Source: Paenibacillus paeoniae (lineage in GTDB: Bacteria > Bacillota > Bacilli > Paenibacillales > Paenibacillaceae). From it: a DNA stretch of 64,000 nt. A program made the position numbers and the translations under genes. The DNA is taken from NCBI RefSeq assembly GCF_003388735.1, contig NZ_QUBQ01000001.1:186001-250000 (forward strand), in the 5' to 3' direction. The notes beneath the pieces are model-generated. The model ran no database searches. It had not been told where the DNA came from and worked only from the letters and a program-made list of their open reading frames with translations. Positions 45,785-54,816 of this stretch are shown in pieces (position 1 is the first letter of the stretch; each line of letters opens with the position of its first letter).

Positions 45785-45974
45785 CTGCTTCAACCTGGTA
45801 AGCGCGGACGCAGTTCTCGCATACGCAAGATTTGCCGCGCGCTTCTTCTGGAATGCGGGCCAGCAGCTCCTTCGGAATAGCGGCGTGAAAGCACCAGCAA
45901 TCGCGAGGATTTTCTTCCAGCAGCGCGGCGCAGGAGTTGCCGCCGCCACAGAGCGGACATGCAGCGCTCATCAT
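45774..45974 (-). CDS. Cysteine-rich CWC family protein
   Basis: This 66-aa protein is rich in cysteine, with the motif CPLCGGGNSC near the start, the family hallmark CWCF in the centre, and CVCENC near the end. The pattern suggests zinc binding. Function is unknown. AAGGAGGG lies before two adjacent ATG codons; the first is used. It overlaps the end of the iron ATPase gene on the other strand. Confidence 0.88.
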   Translation of the reverse strand: MMSAACPLCGGGNSCAALLEENPRDCWCFHAAIPKELLARIPEEARGKSCVCENCVRAYQVEAAKM

Positions 45975-45990
45975 TATCCCTCCTTGCGCA

Positions 45991-46024
45991 AGGGGCCCTG
46001 CGGCATCAACCGCAGGGCCCCTTG
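45991..46024 (-). terminator. Strong hairpin after the Cof phosphatase gene
   Basis: A perfect 14-bp stem (AAGGGGCCCTGCGG with its complement) surrounds six bases. It sits between two minus-strand genes; the T tract is poor in that direction, so efficiency is uncertain. Confidence 0.65.
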
Positions 46025-46036
46025 TTGTTATATTCG

Positions 46037-46834
46037 TTAGCGGTTTAATATAAATTTCTCGATCACATGCTTGACGCCTTCTTCATTGTTGGAGGACGTC
46101 ACATAATCAGCCATTTCCTTCAGCATCGGTACGGCATTGCCCATCGCGACGCCGAGACCGGCAGCTTGGATCATCTCACGGTCGTTCCATGCGTCGCCGA
46201 CCGCAATCGTCTCCTCCAGCGTACATCCGATATGCCCCGCCATATATTTTAGCGCGTGACCCTTCGTACCCTCTTTGTGCATAAACTCCAGATAGTGGGC
46301 TTTCGACTTCGTAATATGAACCCGGTCGCCAATCAGCGCTTGCAGTTCAATCGCAATCTCATCAAGACGATCAGGGTCGTCAATCATCAGCATCTTGTTG
46401 GTCGGCTGATTGATCAGCTTGTCAAAGTCCGGTTCAATCAAATAAGGAATATTCGATAGCTTGGAGTAGGCTTTAATACGGTCATTTTCCTCCGTGCCAT
46501 ACAGCTCGTCATTCACATAAGACTGAAGATGGAGGCCATTTTCCTTGCTGTATTCATAGAGCTCCTTCGCCGCATCCGCTGGCACGGAACGCTCGTACAA
46601 CACTTCTCCATCCAGCAGCGTTTTGACGAGAGCACCTTGATACGTAATAATAGGTACATTAAGATTAATGCCTTTCGCAATCTTCTGAGCGGAAGCGAAC
46701 ATGCGGCCGGTAGCCAAGGTTACCATCACGCCCATCTCGATTGCAGAGGCCATCGCCTCGCGAGTGCCTTCCGATACCGTTAAATTATCGCTTAACAGCG
46801 TGTCATCCACATCAATAGCAATCAGCTTATACAT
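46037..46834 (-). CDS. Cof-type HAD phosphatase
   Basis: This 265-aa haloacid dehalogenase-like phosphatase of the Cof/IIB type probably acts on sugar phosphates or nucleotides. Motif I is IAIDVDDTLL with the nucleophile Asp at 8, motif II is TLATGR, the motif III Lys lies near 196, and motif IV is AVGDAWNDREM. Length is typical. No partner gene indicates the substrate. Confidence 0.93.
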   Translation of the reverse strand: MYKLIAIDVDDTLLSDNLTVSEGTREAMASAIEMGVMVTLATGRMFASAQKIAKGINLNVPIITYQGALVKTLLDGEVLYERSVPADAAKELYEYSKENGLHLQSYVNDELYGTEENDRIKAYSKLSNIPYLIEPDFDKLINQPTNKMLMIDDPDRLDEIAIELQALIGDRVHITKSKAHYLEFMHKEGTKGHALKYMAGHIGCTLEETIAVGDAWNDREMIQAAGLGVAMGNAVPMLKEMADYVTSSNNEEGVKHVIEKFILNR

Positions 46835-46925
46835 ACTAGCGGTAGCTCCTCTCTGTTGCCGTCACATCATTCACAATAAAGTTGATTGTAGCGAAAATCC
46901 AGCTTACATACAAGGAGATAATCGA

Positions 46926-48353
46926 ATGGATCATTACAGCGAAACGCCTGTCAAAAAGAAATCGGGATTGATATACGTCATCGGCGTATTTGCATTGCTT
47001 ATTATCGGGTACATCATGGGGACCATGTCGACGACGATGCGTTACCCGATTCTGAAGGAGTCTACCTTCAAGCAATTTAATGCATCCTATACGAAAATAT
47101 TAAACGATTATTTGGAGGGAGCGAAGCCTGAGGATCTGATCAACGGCGCCGCTCGCGGGATGTTGGCTTCCCTTGAGGACCCGTATTCCCAATATCTAGT
47201 CGGAGAACAGGGGAAGGCGTACACGCAGTCTTATGAAGGCGAATTTTACGGCATCGGCGCCAATATGAGGAAGGAAGAGGAGCTGTTCGTCATCACTTCC
47301 GTCATCAAGGATACGCCTGCGGAGCGAGGAGGCTTGTTGGCCGGAGACGTGATCCTTGCGGTTGACGATAAGGATATTAACGGGATGTCGTTCCAGGACC
47401 TTCTTGGGGCCGTGCGCGGTGACGAAGGAAGCTCCGTGACGCTGAAGCTTCAGCGTGCGGGAGAGAAGGAACCGCTGGAAATTACTCTTAAACGTGCGCC
47501 AATTCCGGTGCACACAGTATCCGCGGAGCGCCTTGAAAATGGAATGGGCCATATTACGATCAGCCGATTCGCTGAGAATACGGCAAAGGAATTCAAGGCG
47601 GAGCTCGCCAAGCTGAAAGAGGAAGGACCATTGAAAGGGCTCTTGCTGGATATGCGCTCCAATCCGGGCGGGCTGCTTACGTCTACGATCGAAATTGCCA
47701 GCGTGCTTATTCCAAAGGATAAGAAAATATTGGACGTCGTGTACAAGAACGAACGCCAAACCGTCAGCTTCCTGTCCCATCAGGAGGAAGAGTGGAATGT
47801 TCCAACTGTTGTGCTGGTGAACAGCCAATCCGCCAGTGCCAGCGAGGTGATGGCGTCGGCTTTGAAGGAATCAGCCGGTGCGCAGGTGGTAGGCGAGACT
47901 ACTTACGGCAAAGGCGTCGTGCAAGGTTTCCGGGAATTCCCGGACGGATCGGTATTGAGTTTGACGGAAGCCCAGTGGAAGACACCAGGCGGAGCCTGGA
48001 TCAACAAACAAGGCGTAGCGCCGGATTATGAGGTGTCGCTGCCGGAATATGCCAATGTCCGGCCGCTTGCAACAGGCTCGAAGATGAAGCGTGGAAGCTA
48101 CGGAGACAATGTCATCACGCTTCAAATTATGCTTCGTGAGCTAGGCTATGGTCCGATAGGCAAGGAAGGCGTCTTCGACGAGGCGACGGAGACTGCGCTC
48201 AAGTCGTTCCAGAGCAACGAGAAGCTGGAGCCGACGGGCGTGTTCAACGACAAGACGGGTTATCGGCTCGTCGAGCTGCTGCGCGAGAAGCTGGATGAGG
48301 AAGACACTCAGCTCGATAAGGGCATCGAGGTGCTGAGCAAACTTGTGAAGTAA
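46926..48353 (+). CDS. S41 family C-terminal processing protease (CtpA/CtpB type)
   Basis: This membrane-anchored serine protease (475 aa) has a helix at residues 15-37 and a PDZ domain (about 95-180, with GIGANMRKEE and GGLLAGDVIL). The S41 catalytic domain has the Ser in NSQSASASEVMASAL and the Lys in TTYGKGVVQGF. A C-terminal peptidoglycan-binding domain (about 385-450) follows. In Bacillus such proteases act in sporulation signalling or envelope quality control. ATG 46926 follows AAGGAGATA. Confidence 0.95.
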   Translation: MDHYSETPVKKKSGLIYVIGVFALLIIGYIMGTMSTTMRYPILKESTFKQFNASYTKILNDYLEGAKPEDLINGAARGMLASLEDPYSQYLVGEQGKAYTQSYEGEFYGIGANMRKEEELFVITSVIKDTPAERGGLLAGDVILAVDDKDINGMSFQDLLGAVRGDEGSSVTLKLQRAGEKEPLEITLKRAPIPVHTVSAERLENGMGHITISRFAENTAKEFKAELAKLKEEGPLKGLLLDMRSNPGGLLTSTIEIASVLIPKDKKILDVVYKNERQTVSFLSHQEEEWNVPTVVLVNSQSASASEVMASALKESAGAQVVGETTYGKGVVQGFREFPDGSVLSLTEAQWKTPGGAWINKQGVAPDYEVSLPEYANVRPLATGSKMKRGSYGDNVITLQIMLRELGYGPIGKEGVFDEATETALKSFQSNEKLEPTGVFNDKTGYRLVELLREKLDEEDTQLDKGIEVLSKLVK

Positions 48354-48407
48354 GGCAATCCGTTTGTTTGGGGGCAGCTTATGCTCCTCGCAAGGACATG
48401 AGCTTGT

Positions 48408-48447
48408 CCGCTTTCAGCGCTTTCAATGCGCTGGAAGCGGGCTTTTT
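48408..48447 (+). terminator. Terminator after the S41 protease
   Basis: CCGCTTTCAGCGC pairs with GCGCTGGAAGCGG, followed by GCTTTTT. Confidence 0.88.
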
Positions 48448-48461
48448 CATAGGCTCGTTTC

Positions 48462-48490
48462 TTGACAAATTCATTGATAATGATTATCAT
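48462..48490 (+). promoter_or_regulatory. Promoter with a perfect Fur box
   Basis: TTGACA (48462-48467), 17 bases and TATCAT (48485-48490) form the promoter of the DUF1450 gene. TGATAATGATTATCA (48475-48489), a perfect 15-bp Fur box, covers the spacer and the -10. Iron repression by Fur is strongly suggested. Confidence 0.85.
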
Positions 48491-48538
48491 AACTATGAGA
48501 ACGATGATCAGTGAGAACGAAACGGCGCGGGGTGACAC

Positions 48539-48760
48539 ATGAAGAAGATCAAGTATTGCAGGCGTAATTTGAAAAATGGCTCCAAGTCTCTCTACAAAGC
48601 GATGAAGGAGAAGTATCCCGACATTAAGCGCAAGAAAAGCGATTGTCTGGGCAATTGCAAGACCTGCAAGATGGAGTCCTTCGTGGTTGTGAAATCCAAG
48701 TGCATAAGCGCGCCATCGCCGGATTTGCTCTATAAGAGATTGAAAAAAATGATCGGTTAA
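48539..48760 (+). CDS. DUF1450-like small cysteine protein under Fur control
   Basis: This basic 73-aa protein has the motif DCLGNCKTC near residues 35-43, plus CRRN near the start and one more Cys near 54. The pattern resembles DUF1450/YuzB-like thioredoxin-fold ferredoxin proteins and could bind an iron-sulfur cluster. GGGGTG precedes the ATG. The only known control element is the Fur box in its promoter, so it is likely made in iron shortage. Exact function is unknown. Confidence 0.75.
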   Translation: MKKIKYCRRNLKNGSKSLYKAMKEKYPDIKRKKSDCLGNCKTCKMESFVVVKSKCISAPSPDLLYKRLKKMIG

Positions 48761-48785
48761 TAATAATATTGGTGCATTTAGGAAG

Positions 48786-48812
48786 GGCGGCCATTTGCCG
48801 CCTCTTTCTTTT
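48786..48812 (+). terminator. Terminator after the DUF1450-like gene
   Basis: GGCGGC and GCCGCC pair around five bases, followed by TCTTTCTTTT. Confidence 0.8.
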
Positions 48813-48815
48813 ATG

Positions 48816-48830
48816 TTAGAATAAGTCTAA
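48816..48830. promoter_or_regulatory. PerR/Fur-like box upstream of ferritin
   Basis: TTAGAATAAGTCTAA has the same 7-1-7 layout as the site before fur (39408-39422) and differs from it at one position of the right half. Shared control of fur and ferritin by a PerR-like protein is inferred. Confidence 0.6.
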
Positions 48831-48854
48831 ATAAGAAAAGTGAGGTGCACATTT

Positions 48855-49361
48855 ATGAATGATGCTCTAGCCAAAGCGCTTAACGAACAAATGAACTTCG
48901 AGTTTTACTCCGCTCATGTGTATCTTGCCATGGCAGCTTATTGCTCCGGCGATAGCCTGGATGGCTTTGCTAATTTCTTTATTGTACAAGCTGAGGAAGA
49001 ACGGTTCCACGCGATGAAAATATACAAGTTTCTGAATGATCGGGGACGCCGTGCTACGCTTGAGGCGCTGCCTGAGCCAAACAATGATTACGATTCCATA
49101 CTCCACGCTTTCGAGCAAGGCTACAAGCACGAACAACAGAATACGGCTCGCTTCTATCACTTGTCCGACCTTGCGATGAACGACCGCGAGCATGCGACGA
49201 TCAACTTCCTGAAGTGGTTCATCGATGAGCAGGTGGAAGAGGAAGCGTTGTTCGACAGCATTATTAATAAGCTCAAACGGATCGATAAAGACAGCAACGC
49301 GTTTTATATGCTGGATTCAGAATTCGCAGGACGCTCGTTTACAGCGCCGGCTGCTGAATAA
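48855..49361 (+). CDS. ftnA: Ferritin
   Basis: This iron storage protein (168 aa) forms a four-helix bundle. The ferroxidase ligands are in NEQMNFEFYSAHVYL, AEEERFHAMKIY and FIDEQVEEEALF. ATG 48855 follows GAGGTG by seven bases. A PerR-like palindrome sits upstream and a terminator downstream, so it is a single-gene transcript. Storage, uptake and regulation genes for iron thus lie within 10 kb. Confidence 0.95.
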   Translation: MNDALAKALNEQMNFEFYSAHVYLAMAAYCSGDSLDGFANFFIVQAEEERFHAMKIYKFLNDRGRRATLEALPEPNNDYDSILHAFEQGYKHEQQNTARFYHLSDLAMNDREHATINFLKWFIDEQVEEEALFDSIINKLKRIDKDSNAFYMLDSEFAGRSFTAPAAE

Positions 49362-49370
49362 GAGGAATGA

Positions 49371-49404
49371 GCTTGGAGACGGGAGACGTCTCCAGGCTTT
49401 TTTT
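49371..49404 (+). terminator. Terminator after ferritin
   Basis: GCTTGGAGACG pairs with CGTCTCCAGGC, followed by seven T residues. Confidence 0.92.
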
Positions 49405-49491
49405 ATCACAATAGAATGTATACGACTGCCCTGGCCTCGATAGAGGTTTTTTCTTTTTGGGCAATCTTTGTCAGTAGAAAGGGGAGATACC

Positions 49492-50052
49492 ATGATTGAT
49501 CAAGCGAAACCGCAAGATGCGGATATCATCATGCCGTTAATGCTGTCAGCGATTGATTCTATTGCCTATACGCTGTCGGGCACGCGCGATGACGCTGAGA
49601 CATGGCGCATATTAGCCGAGGCTATCCGGCAAGAGGGGAACCGACTCAGTTACCGCAACATCATTGTTGACCGGCGTGACGGCGGCATAGCGGGCGTGTT
49701 GATTTGTTATGCAGGGGATGAGGCTGAGCGGCTGGATCATCCCATTCGGGAGCGCCTTGCGCGCGACTATGGCCCAGAAGCGGCGAAAGCGCTGGTGCCG
49801 GAATGCCAGCCGGGAGACTTCTATTTGGATGCTGTCGCAGTGGACGAGCGTTATCAGGGGCAGGGCATTGCCAAGGCGTTGATCAGTGCGTTCGAGCAAA
49901 GAGGCATTGAAGCGGGATGTGCCCGATTGTCCCTGATTGTCGAGCAATACAATGATCGTGCCCGCGCGTTGTACAAGAAGCTGGGGTTCCGGGAGGACGG
50001 TTTGCTGGACGTCAGCGGGGGCTCGTATACGCGTATGATCAAGCTTATTTAG
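49492..50052 (+). CDS. GNAT family N-acetyltransferase
   Basis: This acetyl-CoA-dependent transferase of 186 aa has the acetyl-CoA loop VDERYQGQGIAKALI near residues 117-131 and a C-terminal Asn/Tyr motif, NDRARALYKKLGF. Its substrate is unknown. ATG 49492 follows GGGGAGA. It is monocistronic, with a compact terminator after the stop. Confidence 0.92.
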   Translation: MIDQAKPQDADIIMPLMLSAIDSIAYTLSGTRDDAETWRILAEAIRQEGNRLSYRNIIVDRRDGGIAGVLICYAGDEAERLDHPIRERLARDYGPEAAKALVPECQPGDFYLDAVAVDERYQGQGIAKALISAFEQRGIEAGCARLSLIVEQYNDRARALYKKLGFREDGLLDVSGGSYTRMIKLI

Positions 50053-50054
50053 TG

Positions 50055-50076
50055 CCGGGGATGCGCCCCGGTTTTT
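50055..50076 (+). terminator. Terminator after the GNAT gene
   Basis: CCGGGG and CCCCGG pair around five bases, followed by TTTTT. It starts two bases after the stop codon. Confidence 0.88.
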
Positions 50077-50179
50077 CTCTATCAACCCTATTATCATTTC
50101 ATAGACACTTGCCGATCAAAATGATAGGATGATCTGGTATATGTTGCTATGGTGAATATGGGAGGACGTGGAGAATAGG

Positions 50180-51721
50180 ATGAAGAAGCTAGGATATAAA
50201 GCTATAGTGGGCTCTTTGCTGGTTGCAGGCTTGCTGTTTGCCCCTGTTTCCGGGTTAACAACGGATATTGCGGCAGCTGCTAGCGCTACGAAGGAGGCAA
50301 CGGCATCGATCCAACTATGGGTGGACGGAAAGCAGCTCAAGCTGTCGGCACCCATCTATAAAGAGAACGGCGTAGCGCTTGCTCCCATGACGGAATTGCT
50401 GAACGCGCTGGAGGCTTCTTCGGTCTATGAGAAGAAGACGCAGACGGTTATTATCCGCAACAGCACGCTCACCATTACGCTGGCGATCGGGCAGAAGGAA
50501 GCGATTGTGAATGGCAAGACAGTGAAGATGGATGCCGCTGCGACAACCAAAAATAATGTCGTCTACGTGCCCATTCGCTTTATCGCCGAGAAGTTAGAGG
50601 CAAAGGTAGAGTGGGATCAGAAAGCCAACGCCATTAAGGTGAAGAGCTGGTATTATCAGCAAATGGAGAAATATGAGAACGAGGAAGATACGGTGTACCG
50701 TGAGGAAGACAAGCTGTCATCCAAGGAGATCGTGGATTACTTTGACGAAAGCGTCGTCATGATTATGACGAACAAGGCACTCGGCAGCGGTGTGGTTATT
50801 GGAGAAGATCTTATTCTGACCAACTATCATGTCATCTCCGATGCGACTTCCGCTATCGCGAATTCGATCTACTATGACGATTTCAAGGTGAAGGGCGTCG
50901 TCGCCTATGACAAAAAAGCCGATCTGGCGATTCTGCGTACGGAAGAGCCCATGGATTTGCTTCCGGTTGAGCTTAGCTACAGCTATCTTGCTCGCAAAGG
51001 CGACCGGGTCTATGCGATTGGCAGCCCGCTAGGCTTCATGAATACAGTCTCAACGGGACTAATTAGCGGTCATCATTACGAGAGCGGCGTTTCGTACATT
51101 CAGACGAACGCCCAGATGGACCATGGCAGCTCCGGTGGCGCATTGTTTAATGAATACGGCGAGCTGGTAGGGATTACGACTTCCGGTATGGATAACTCCT
51201 TAGCTGATATCGGTTTTGCGGTATCCGCCTTCCATGCCGCTGAACTGGTTGAGTCGATGACGGAGGATATGGTGGTCAAAGCCACATTCCTTACGCCGCC
51301 GCTTCCGGATACGCTGAAAGGCGCAGCGCTTGAAGATATACAGAAGCTCATGAAGAAAGAATTTTCATTCGTCCAGACGCTGAAAGGCGATGCCGAGGTT
51401 ACGAGCTGGCAGGTGCGCCGCGACGCGGAGGGCTGGCTTGTATTTACAGCTAATATTGACCCGCTCTTCTATCTCTATTATGGTACGGCGACGGCAGGCG
51501 AGCTGAGCCTGTGGTCAGTGAATTTGGCGCATGAGCTCCATCGCATGCTGCCAGACGAAAAGATTCAGGTAACCATTTCGTTCCAACGTGACTACGACTT
51601 CCAGCCAAGAGGCCTCGCTTCCGACGAAGTAACAGCGCTTGGCGAAGGCAAGTGGCGCGTTCGTTATCCGGTCATCGACATGCAGTTGAAGGATCAGCTT
51701 TATATAAAAACCAGATTCTAG
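50180..51721 (+). CDS. Exported trypsin-like serine protease with copper amine oxidase-like N-terminal domain
   Basis: This 513-aa exported protein has a signal peptide (GSLLVAGLLFAPVSG, with a likely AXA cleavage near residue 38). A copper amine oxidase N-like domain follows (about 45-155), with the typical GVALAPMTELLNALEA and VVYVPIRFIAEKLEA segments. A trypsin-like domain (about 195-375) carries the triad His in TNYHVIS, an Asp in KKADLAIL and the Ser in HGSSGGALF. A C-terminal region of about 135 residues is unassigned. GGAG lies six bases before ATG 50180. It probably acts at the cell wall. Confidence 0.9.
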   Translation: MKKLGYKAIVGSLLVAGLLFAPVSGLTTDIAAAASATKEATASIQLWVDGKQLKLSAPIYKENGVALAPMTELLNALEASSVYEKKTQTVIIRNSTLTITLAIGQKEAIVNGKTVKMDAAATTKNNVVYVPIRFIAEKLEAKVEWDQKANAIKVKSWYYQQMEKYENEEDTVYREEDKLSSKEIVDYFDESVVMIMTNKALGSGVVIGEDLILTNYHVISDATSAIANSIYYDDFKVKGVVAYDKKADLAILRTEEPMDLLPVELSYSYLARKGDRVYAIGSPLGFMNTVSTGLISGHHYESGVSYIQTNAQMDHGSSGGALFNEYGELVGITTSGMDNSLADIGFAVSAFHAAELVESMTEDMVVKATFLTPPLPDTLKGAALEDIQKLMKKEFSFVQTLKGDAEVTSWQVRRDAEGWLVFTANIDPLFYLYYGTATAGELSLWSVNLAHELHRMLPDEKIQVTISFQRDYDFQPRGLASDEVTALGEGKWRVRYPVIDMQLKDQLYIKTRF

Positions 51722-51728
51722 TACAAGA

Positions 51729-51776
51729 GAGGACGTCCTGACCGCGTATGCGGTGACAAGGACTCCTCTTCTTTTT
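51729..51776 (+). terminator. Terminator after the exported protease
   Basis: GAGGACGTCCT pairs with AGGACTCCTC, with an inner CCGC/GCGG stem, followed by TTCTTTTTT. Confidence 0.8.
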
Positions 51777-51870
51777 TGATGTGAAGTTCGATACAATATA
51801 GGCAGCTTATAAGCTGCCTATATGTCGGCGGCATAGGCACACTCACTAAAGTTAGAGAGGTTTAACCCTT

Positions 51871-53697
51871 ATGAAAGTGGTGCTATCCACCCTTAACGCC
51901 AAGTTTATCCATACGTCGCTCGCATTGCGCTGTCTGAAGGCATACAGCGAGCATCAATTCGATATTGATATTGCAGAATATACGATCAAAGACCCGGCAA
52001 TGAATATCGTATCCGATCTATTCTCCAGAAATCCGGATGTGATCGGCTTCTCCTGCTACATTTGGAACATTGAAGAGACGATTACCGTCGTCAACATGCT
52101 GCGCAAGATCAAGCCGGACATTCGCATCATCATGGGCGGTCCCGAGGTCAGCTATGATACCGAGCAATGGATGGAGCGTCTGCAGGATGTCGACTTCATC
52201 GTCATGGGCGAGGGAGAAGAGACCTTCCATCACTTGCTGACGGAGATAGAGGGGGACGGAAAATTCCATATGGTGTTCGGGCTTGCCTACCGCAAGAAGA
52301 GAGAGGACGGGACTGAAATTGTCATTACTCCCGGCCGGCCAAAGCTTAACTTGAACGAGCTGCCTTCCCCTTACCGGTTCAAGGAGGATATTCCTCATCT
52401 AGGCAGTCGCGTTGTCTATTTCGAGACGAGCCGAGGCTGCCCGTTCAGTTGCCAATTTTGTCTGTCCAGCATTGAAGTGGGCGTACGGTACTTTGATATG
52501 GATCGGACCAAATCCGATATTTTGTATTTGATCGAGAATGGAGCCAACTTAATCAAGTTTGTGGACCGGACGTTCAACATCAAGCGTGATTACGCGCTGG
52601 AGATGTTCCAGTTCCTTATTGAGAACCATCAGGGATGCGTATTCCAATTCGAGATTACAGCCGACATCATGCGCCCGGAGGTGCTTGATTATTTGGCTGA
52701 ACACGCGCCCCCCGGCGTCTTCCGCTTCGAGATTGGTGTCCAATCGACCAATGATTCGACCAATCTGGCGGTTCAGCGCCGACAGAATTGGTCCAAGCTG
52801 GTCCGTACGGTTACGAAGGTAAGGGATTCAGGCAAGATCGATCAGCATCTGGATCTCATCGCCGGCTTGCCGCTGGAAAACTACGATACGTTCAGAGGAA
52901 CGTTCAATGATGTATTTGCGCTAAGGCCTGAAGAGCTGCAGCTCGGCTTCCTGAAGATGCTGCGCGGGACGGGGTTGCGACTGGACGCCGAGAAGTGGGG
53001 CTATATCTATATGGATAGGGCGCCCTATGAGATGCTGGGCAACGACCTCATGCCGTTTGGCGACATCGTTCGCATTAAGCGTGTAGAGGATGTTCTGGAG
53101 AAATATTGGAATGCGCATCGGATGGATCATACGCTGCTCTATTTGGTAGATCGCGTCTTCCCTTCACCATTCGATTTCTTCCAGCTGTTCGGCGATTATT
53201 GGGAGCAGCGCGGCTGGCAGAAGATTGGCCACCAGCTGGAGGATCTGTTCTCGCGGCTATGGTCTTTCTTGACCGCCTACAGCAAGGGGGACTGGGGCGT
53301 TCCAGAGGACGAAATCAGAGGCAAGCTGGATCTGGATGTGGTGCTTGGGCTCATGAAATACGATTATTTCCTGAACCATAACTATAAACCGCGCAAAATC
53401 TGGTGGGATTTTATGCTGGAGAAGGCGGAGTGGTCCCGCTGGATGAAGAAGCTGAGCGAATCGCCGGAGATCGTCTCCGAGGACTTCGCAGCGTTGAGGC
53501 TTCAAGAGAGGGAGCTTCACAAGCATGCTGCTCTGGAGCTCATGCCATTCGATATGCTGCATTTCTTGGAGACAGGGGAGCTTCGCAAGGAGCAGCATAC
53601 GCTGCTTATTATGCTGTATGCGCTTGGCCAAGAGGGAAGCAAACCGAAACCCCGCCCGTTCATGGCGACTGTGGAACAGGCTGCCGTACAATCGTAG
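51871..53697 (+). CDS. B12-binding domain radical SAM protein (DUF4080)
   Basis: This 608-aa enzyme has an N-terminal cobalamin-binding Rossmann domain (about 1-140) and a radical SAM barrel with the cluster motif RGCPFSCQFC (Cys near 191, 195 and 198). A C-terminal DUF4080 domain (about 400-580) follows. Such enzymes carry out difficult methylations or rearrangements; the substrate is unknown. AGAGAGG precedes the ATG. It is transcribed alone. Confidence 0.92.
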   Translation: MKVVLSTLNAKFIHTSLALRCLKAYSEHQFDIDIAEYTIKDPAMNIVSDLFSRNPDVIGFSCYIWNIEETITVVNMLRKIKPDIRIIMGGPEVSYDTEQWMERLQDVDFIVMGEGEETFHHLLTEIEGDGKFHMVFGLAYRKKREDGTEIVITPGRPKLNLNELPSPYRFKEDIPHLGSRVVYFETSRGCPFSCQFCLSSIEVGVRYFDMDRTKSDILYLIENGANLIKFVDRTFNIKRDYALEMFQFLIENHQGCVFQFEITADIMRPEVLDYLAEHAPPGVFRFEIGVQSTNDSTNLAVQRRQNWSKLVRTVTKVRDSGKIDQHLDLIAGLPLENYDTFRGTFNDVFALRPEELQLGFLKMLRGTGLRLDAEKWGYIYMDRAPYEMLGNDLMPFGDIVRIKRVEDVLEKYWNAHRMDHTLLYLVDRVFPSPFDFFQLFGDYWEQRGWQKIGHQLEDLFSRLWSFLTAYSKGDWGVPEDEIRGKLDLDVVLGLMKYDYFLNHNYKPRKIWWDFMLEKAEWSRWMKKLSESPEIVSEDFAALRLQERELHKHAALELMPFDMLHFLETGELRKEQHTLLIMLYALGQEGSKPKPRPFMATVEQAAVQS

Positions 53698-53725
53698 AGA
53701 TACCAGATGCATCGTGTCATACAAC

Positions 53726-53768
53726 AAAGGACCATCCAGGGCAGATCAATCTGCAAGGGTGGTCCTTT
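53726..53768. terminator. Bidirectional terminator
   Basis: AAAGGACCA and TGGTCCTTT are outer arms with an inner CAGAT/ATCTG stem. A and T tracts on both sides serve the radical SAM gene on the plus strand and manA on the minus strand. Confidence 0.88.
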
Positions 53769-53802
53769 CTCTTCTATATGCGTGGCTATCAATCAACCAG
53801 AC

Positions 53803-54780
53803 TTAAGAAGCGGGAACGGAGCAGCGCAGCACCGTTAATGCTCCATACATTTCATAACCACCGAGCGTTGCCGGGAGCAAGAAGCATTCCCCTGCCCGAA
53901 CAGTCAACTCGCCGTCCTCCCAGCGAAGATGTCCCTCTCCATCTGCGATCATCAGAATGACGAAGCTATCCTTAGTGGCAGCAGCAGCTTCTTTTTCTTG
54001 AATCAAGCCTTTTTCGACAAGGAAGTAAGGTGATGAGGCTATCGTCAGCCACTGTCCTGGAGCCATATTCGTCGTATCCATTCGGCTGGCGCCGGCTCCA
54101 TCATAAGCGATGACCCGAAGCGAATCTTCGATATGAAGCTCCCTTAGCTTGCCGTCCAGTCCAGGACGGTCATAATCGAATAGGCGATAAGTGGTGTCGG
54201 AGTTTTGCTGAATTTCGGCTACTACGACGCCAGAGCAGAGCGCATGTACAGTACCGGCAGGGATGTAGAAGGCATCTCCGGCTTTGACGTTCACTTCATG
54301 AAGCGTATCCATAATGCGGCCTTCCTCAATGGCGACAGTCATCGTCTGCGCATCCATGTGTTCCTTCAGCCCGTATATGATTTTCGCTCCCGGCTTGGCA
54401 TCGAGGATATACCACATCTCCGTCTTGCCGGATTCGCCCTCCGGCAAGTCTTCGTAATCATCGGTGGGGTGAACTTGTACGGACAGATCGTCGTTGCAGT
54501 CCAGCAGCTTGATCAATAACGGGAATCTCCCGTTGCTGGCGGATGAGCCGCGTGTGCCGAACCATTCGCTGCCGTACGCTTCCCGAATCTGATCCAGTCC
54601 AAGTCCCTGAAGGGGGCCGTTGGCGACACGGGTAATGCCATTTGGATGATCGCTGATCATCCATCCCTCGCCGATGGCTCCAGGAGGCAGCTCCAGGCCA
54701 AAGTCTTCCAGGGCGCGGCCGCCCCATATTCGTTCTTTTATTTCCGCTTTGAATTGGAGCGGATATGGCTTGATGCTCAT
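53803..54780 (-). CDS. manA: Mannose-6-phosphate isomerase, class I
   Basis: This zinc cupin enzyme interconverts mannose-6-phosphate and fructose-6-phosphate. The metal site is in VQVHPTD (near 103), the Glu in KTEMWYIL and the His in PAGTVHALCSG (near 178). Length (325 aa) is that of the Firmicute type. AGGAGG lies before the ATG. It heads a run of minus-strand genes but has its own spacing. Confidence 0.94.
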   Translation of the reverse strand: MSIKPYPLQFKAEIKERIWGGRALEDFGLELPPGAIGEGWMISDHPNGITRVANGPLQGLGLDQIREAYGSEWFGTRGSSASNGRFPLLIKLLDCNDDLSVQVHPTDDYEDLPEGESGKTEMWYILDAKPGAKIIYGLKEHMDAQTMTVAIEEGRIMDTLHEVNVKAGDAFYIPAGTVHALCSGVVVAEIQQNSDTTYRLFDYDRPGLDGKLRELHIEDSLRVIAYDGAGASRMDTTNMAPGQWLTIASSPYFLVEKGLIQEKEAAAATKDSFVILMIADGEGHLRWEDGELTVRAGECFLLPATLGGYEMYGALTVLRCSVPAS

Positions 54781-54816
54781 AAGCCGAACCTCCTATAATT
54801 GCGTAATGACTTATTG

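Noticed and set aside
48308..48538. Minus-strand 76-codon frame over the DUF1450 promoter
   Set aside because: It covers the terminator and the Fur-box promoter and has no ribosome binding site.
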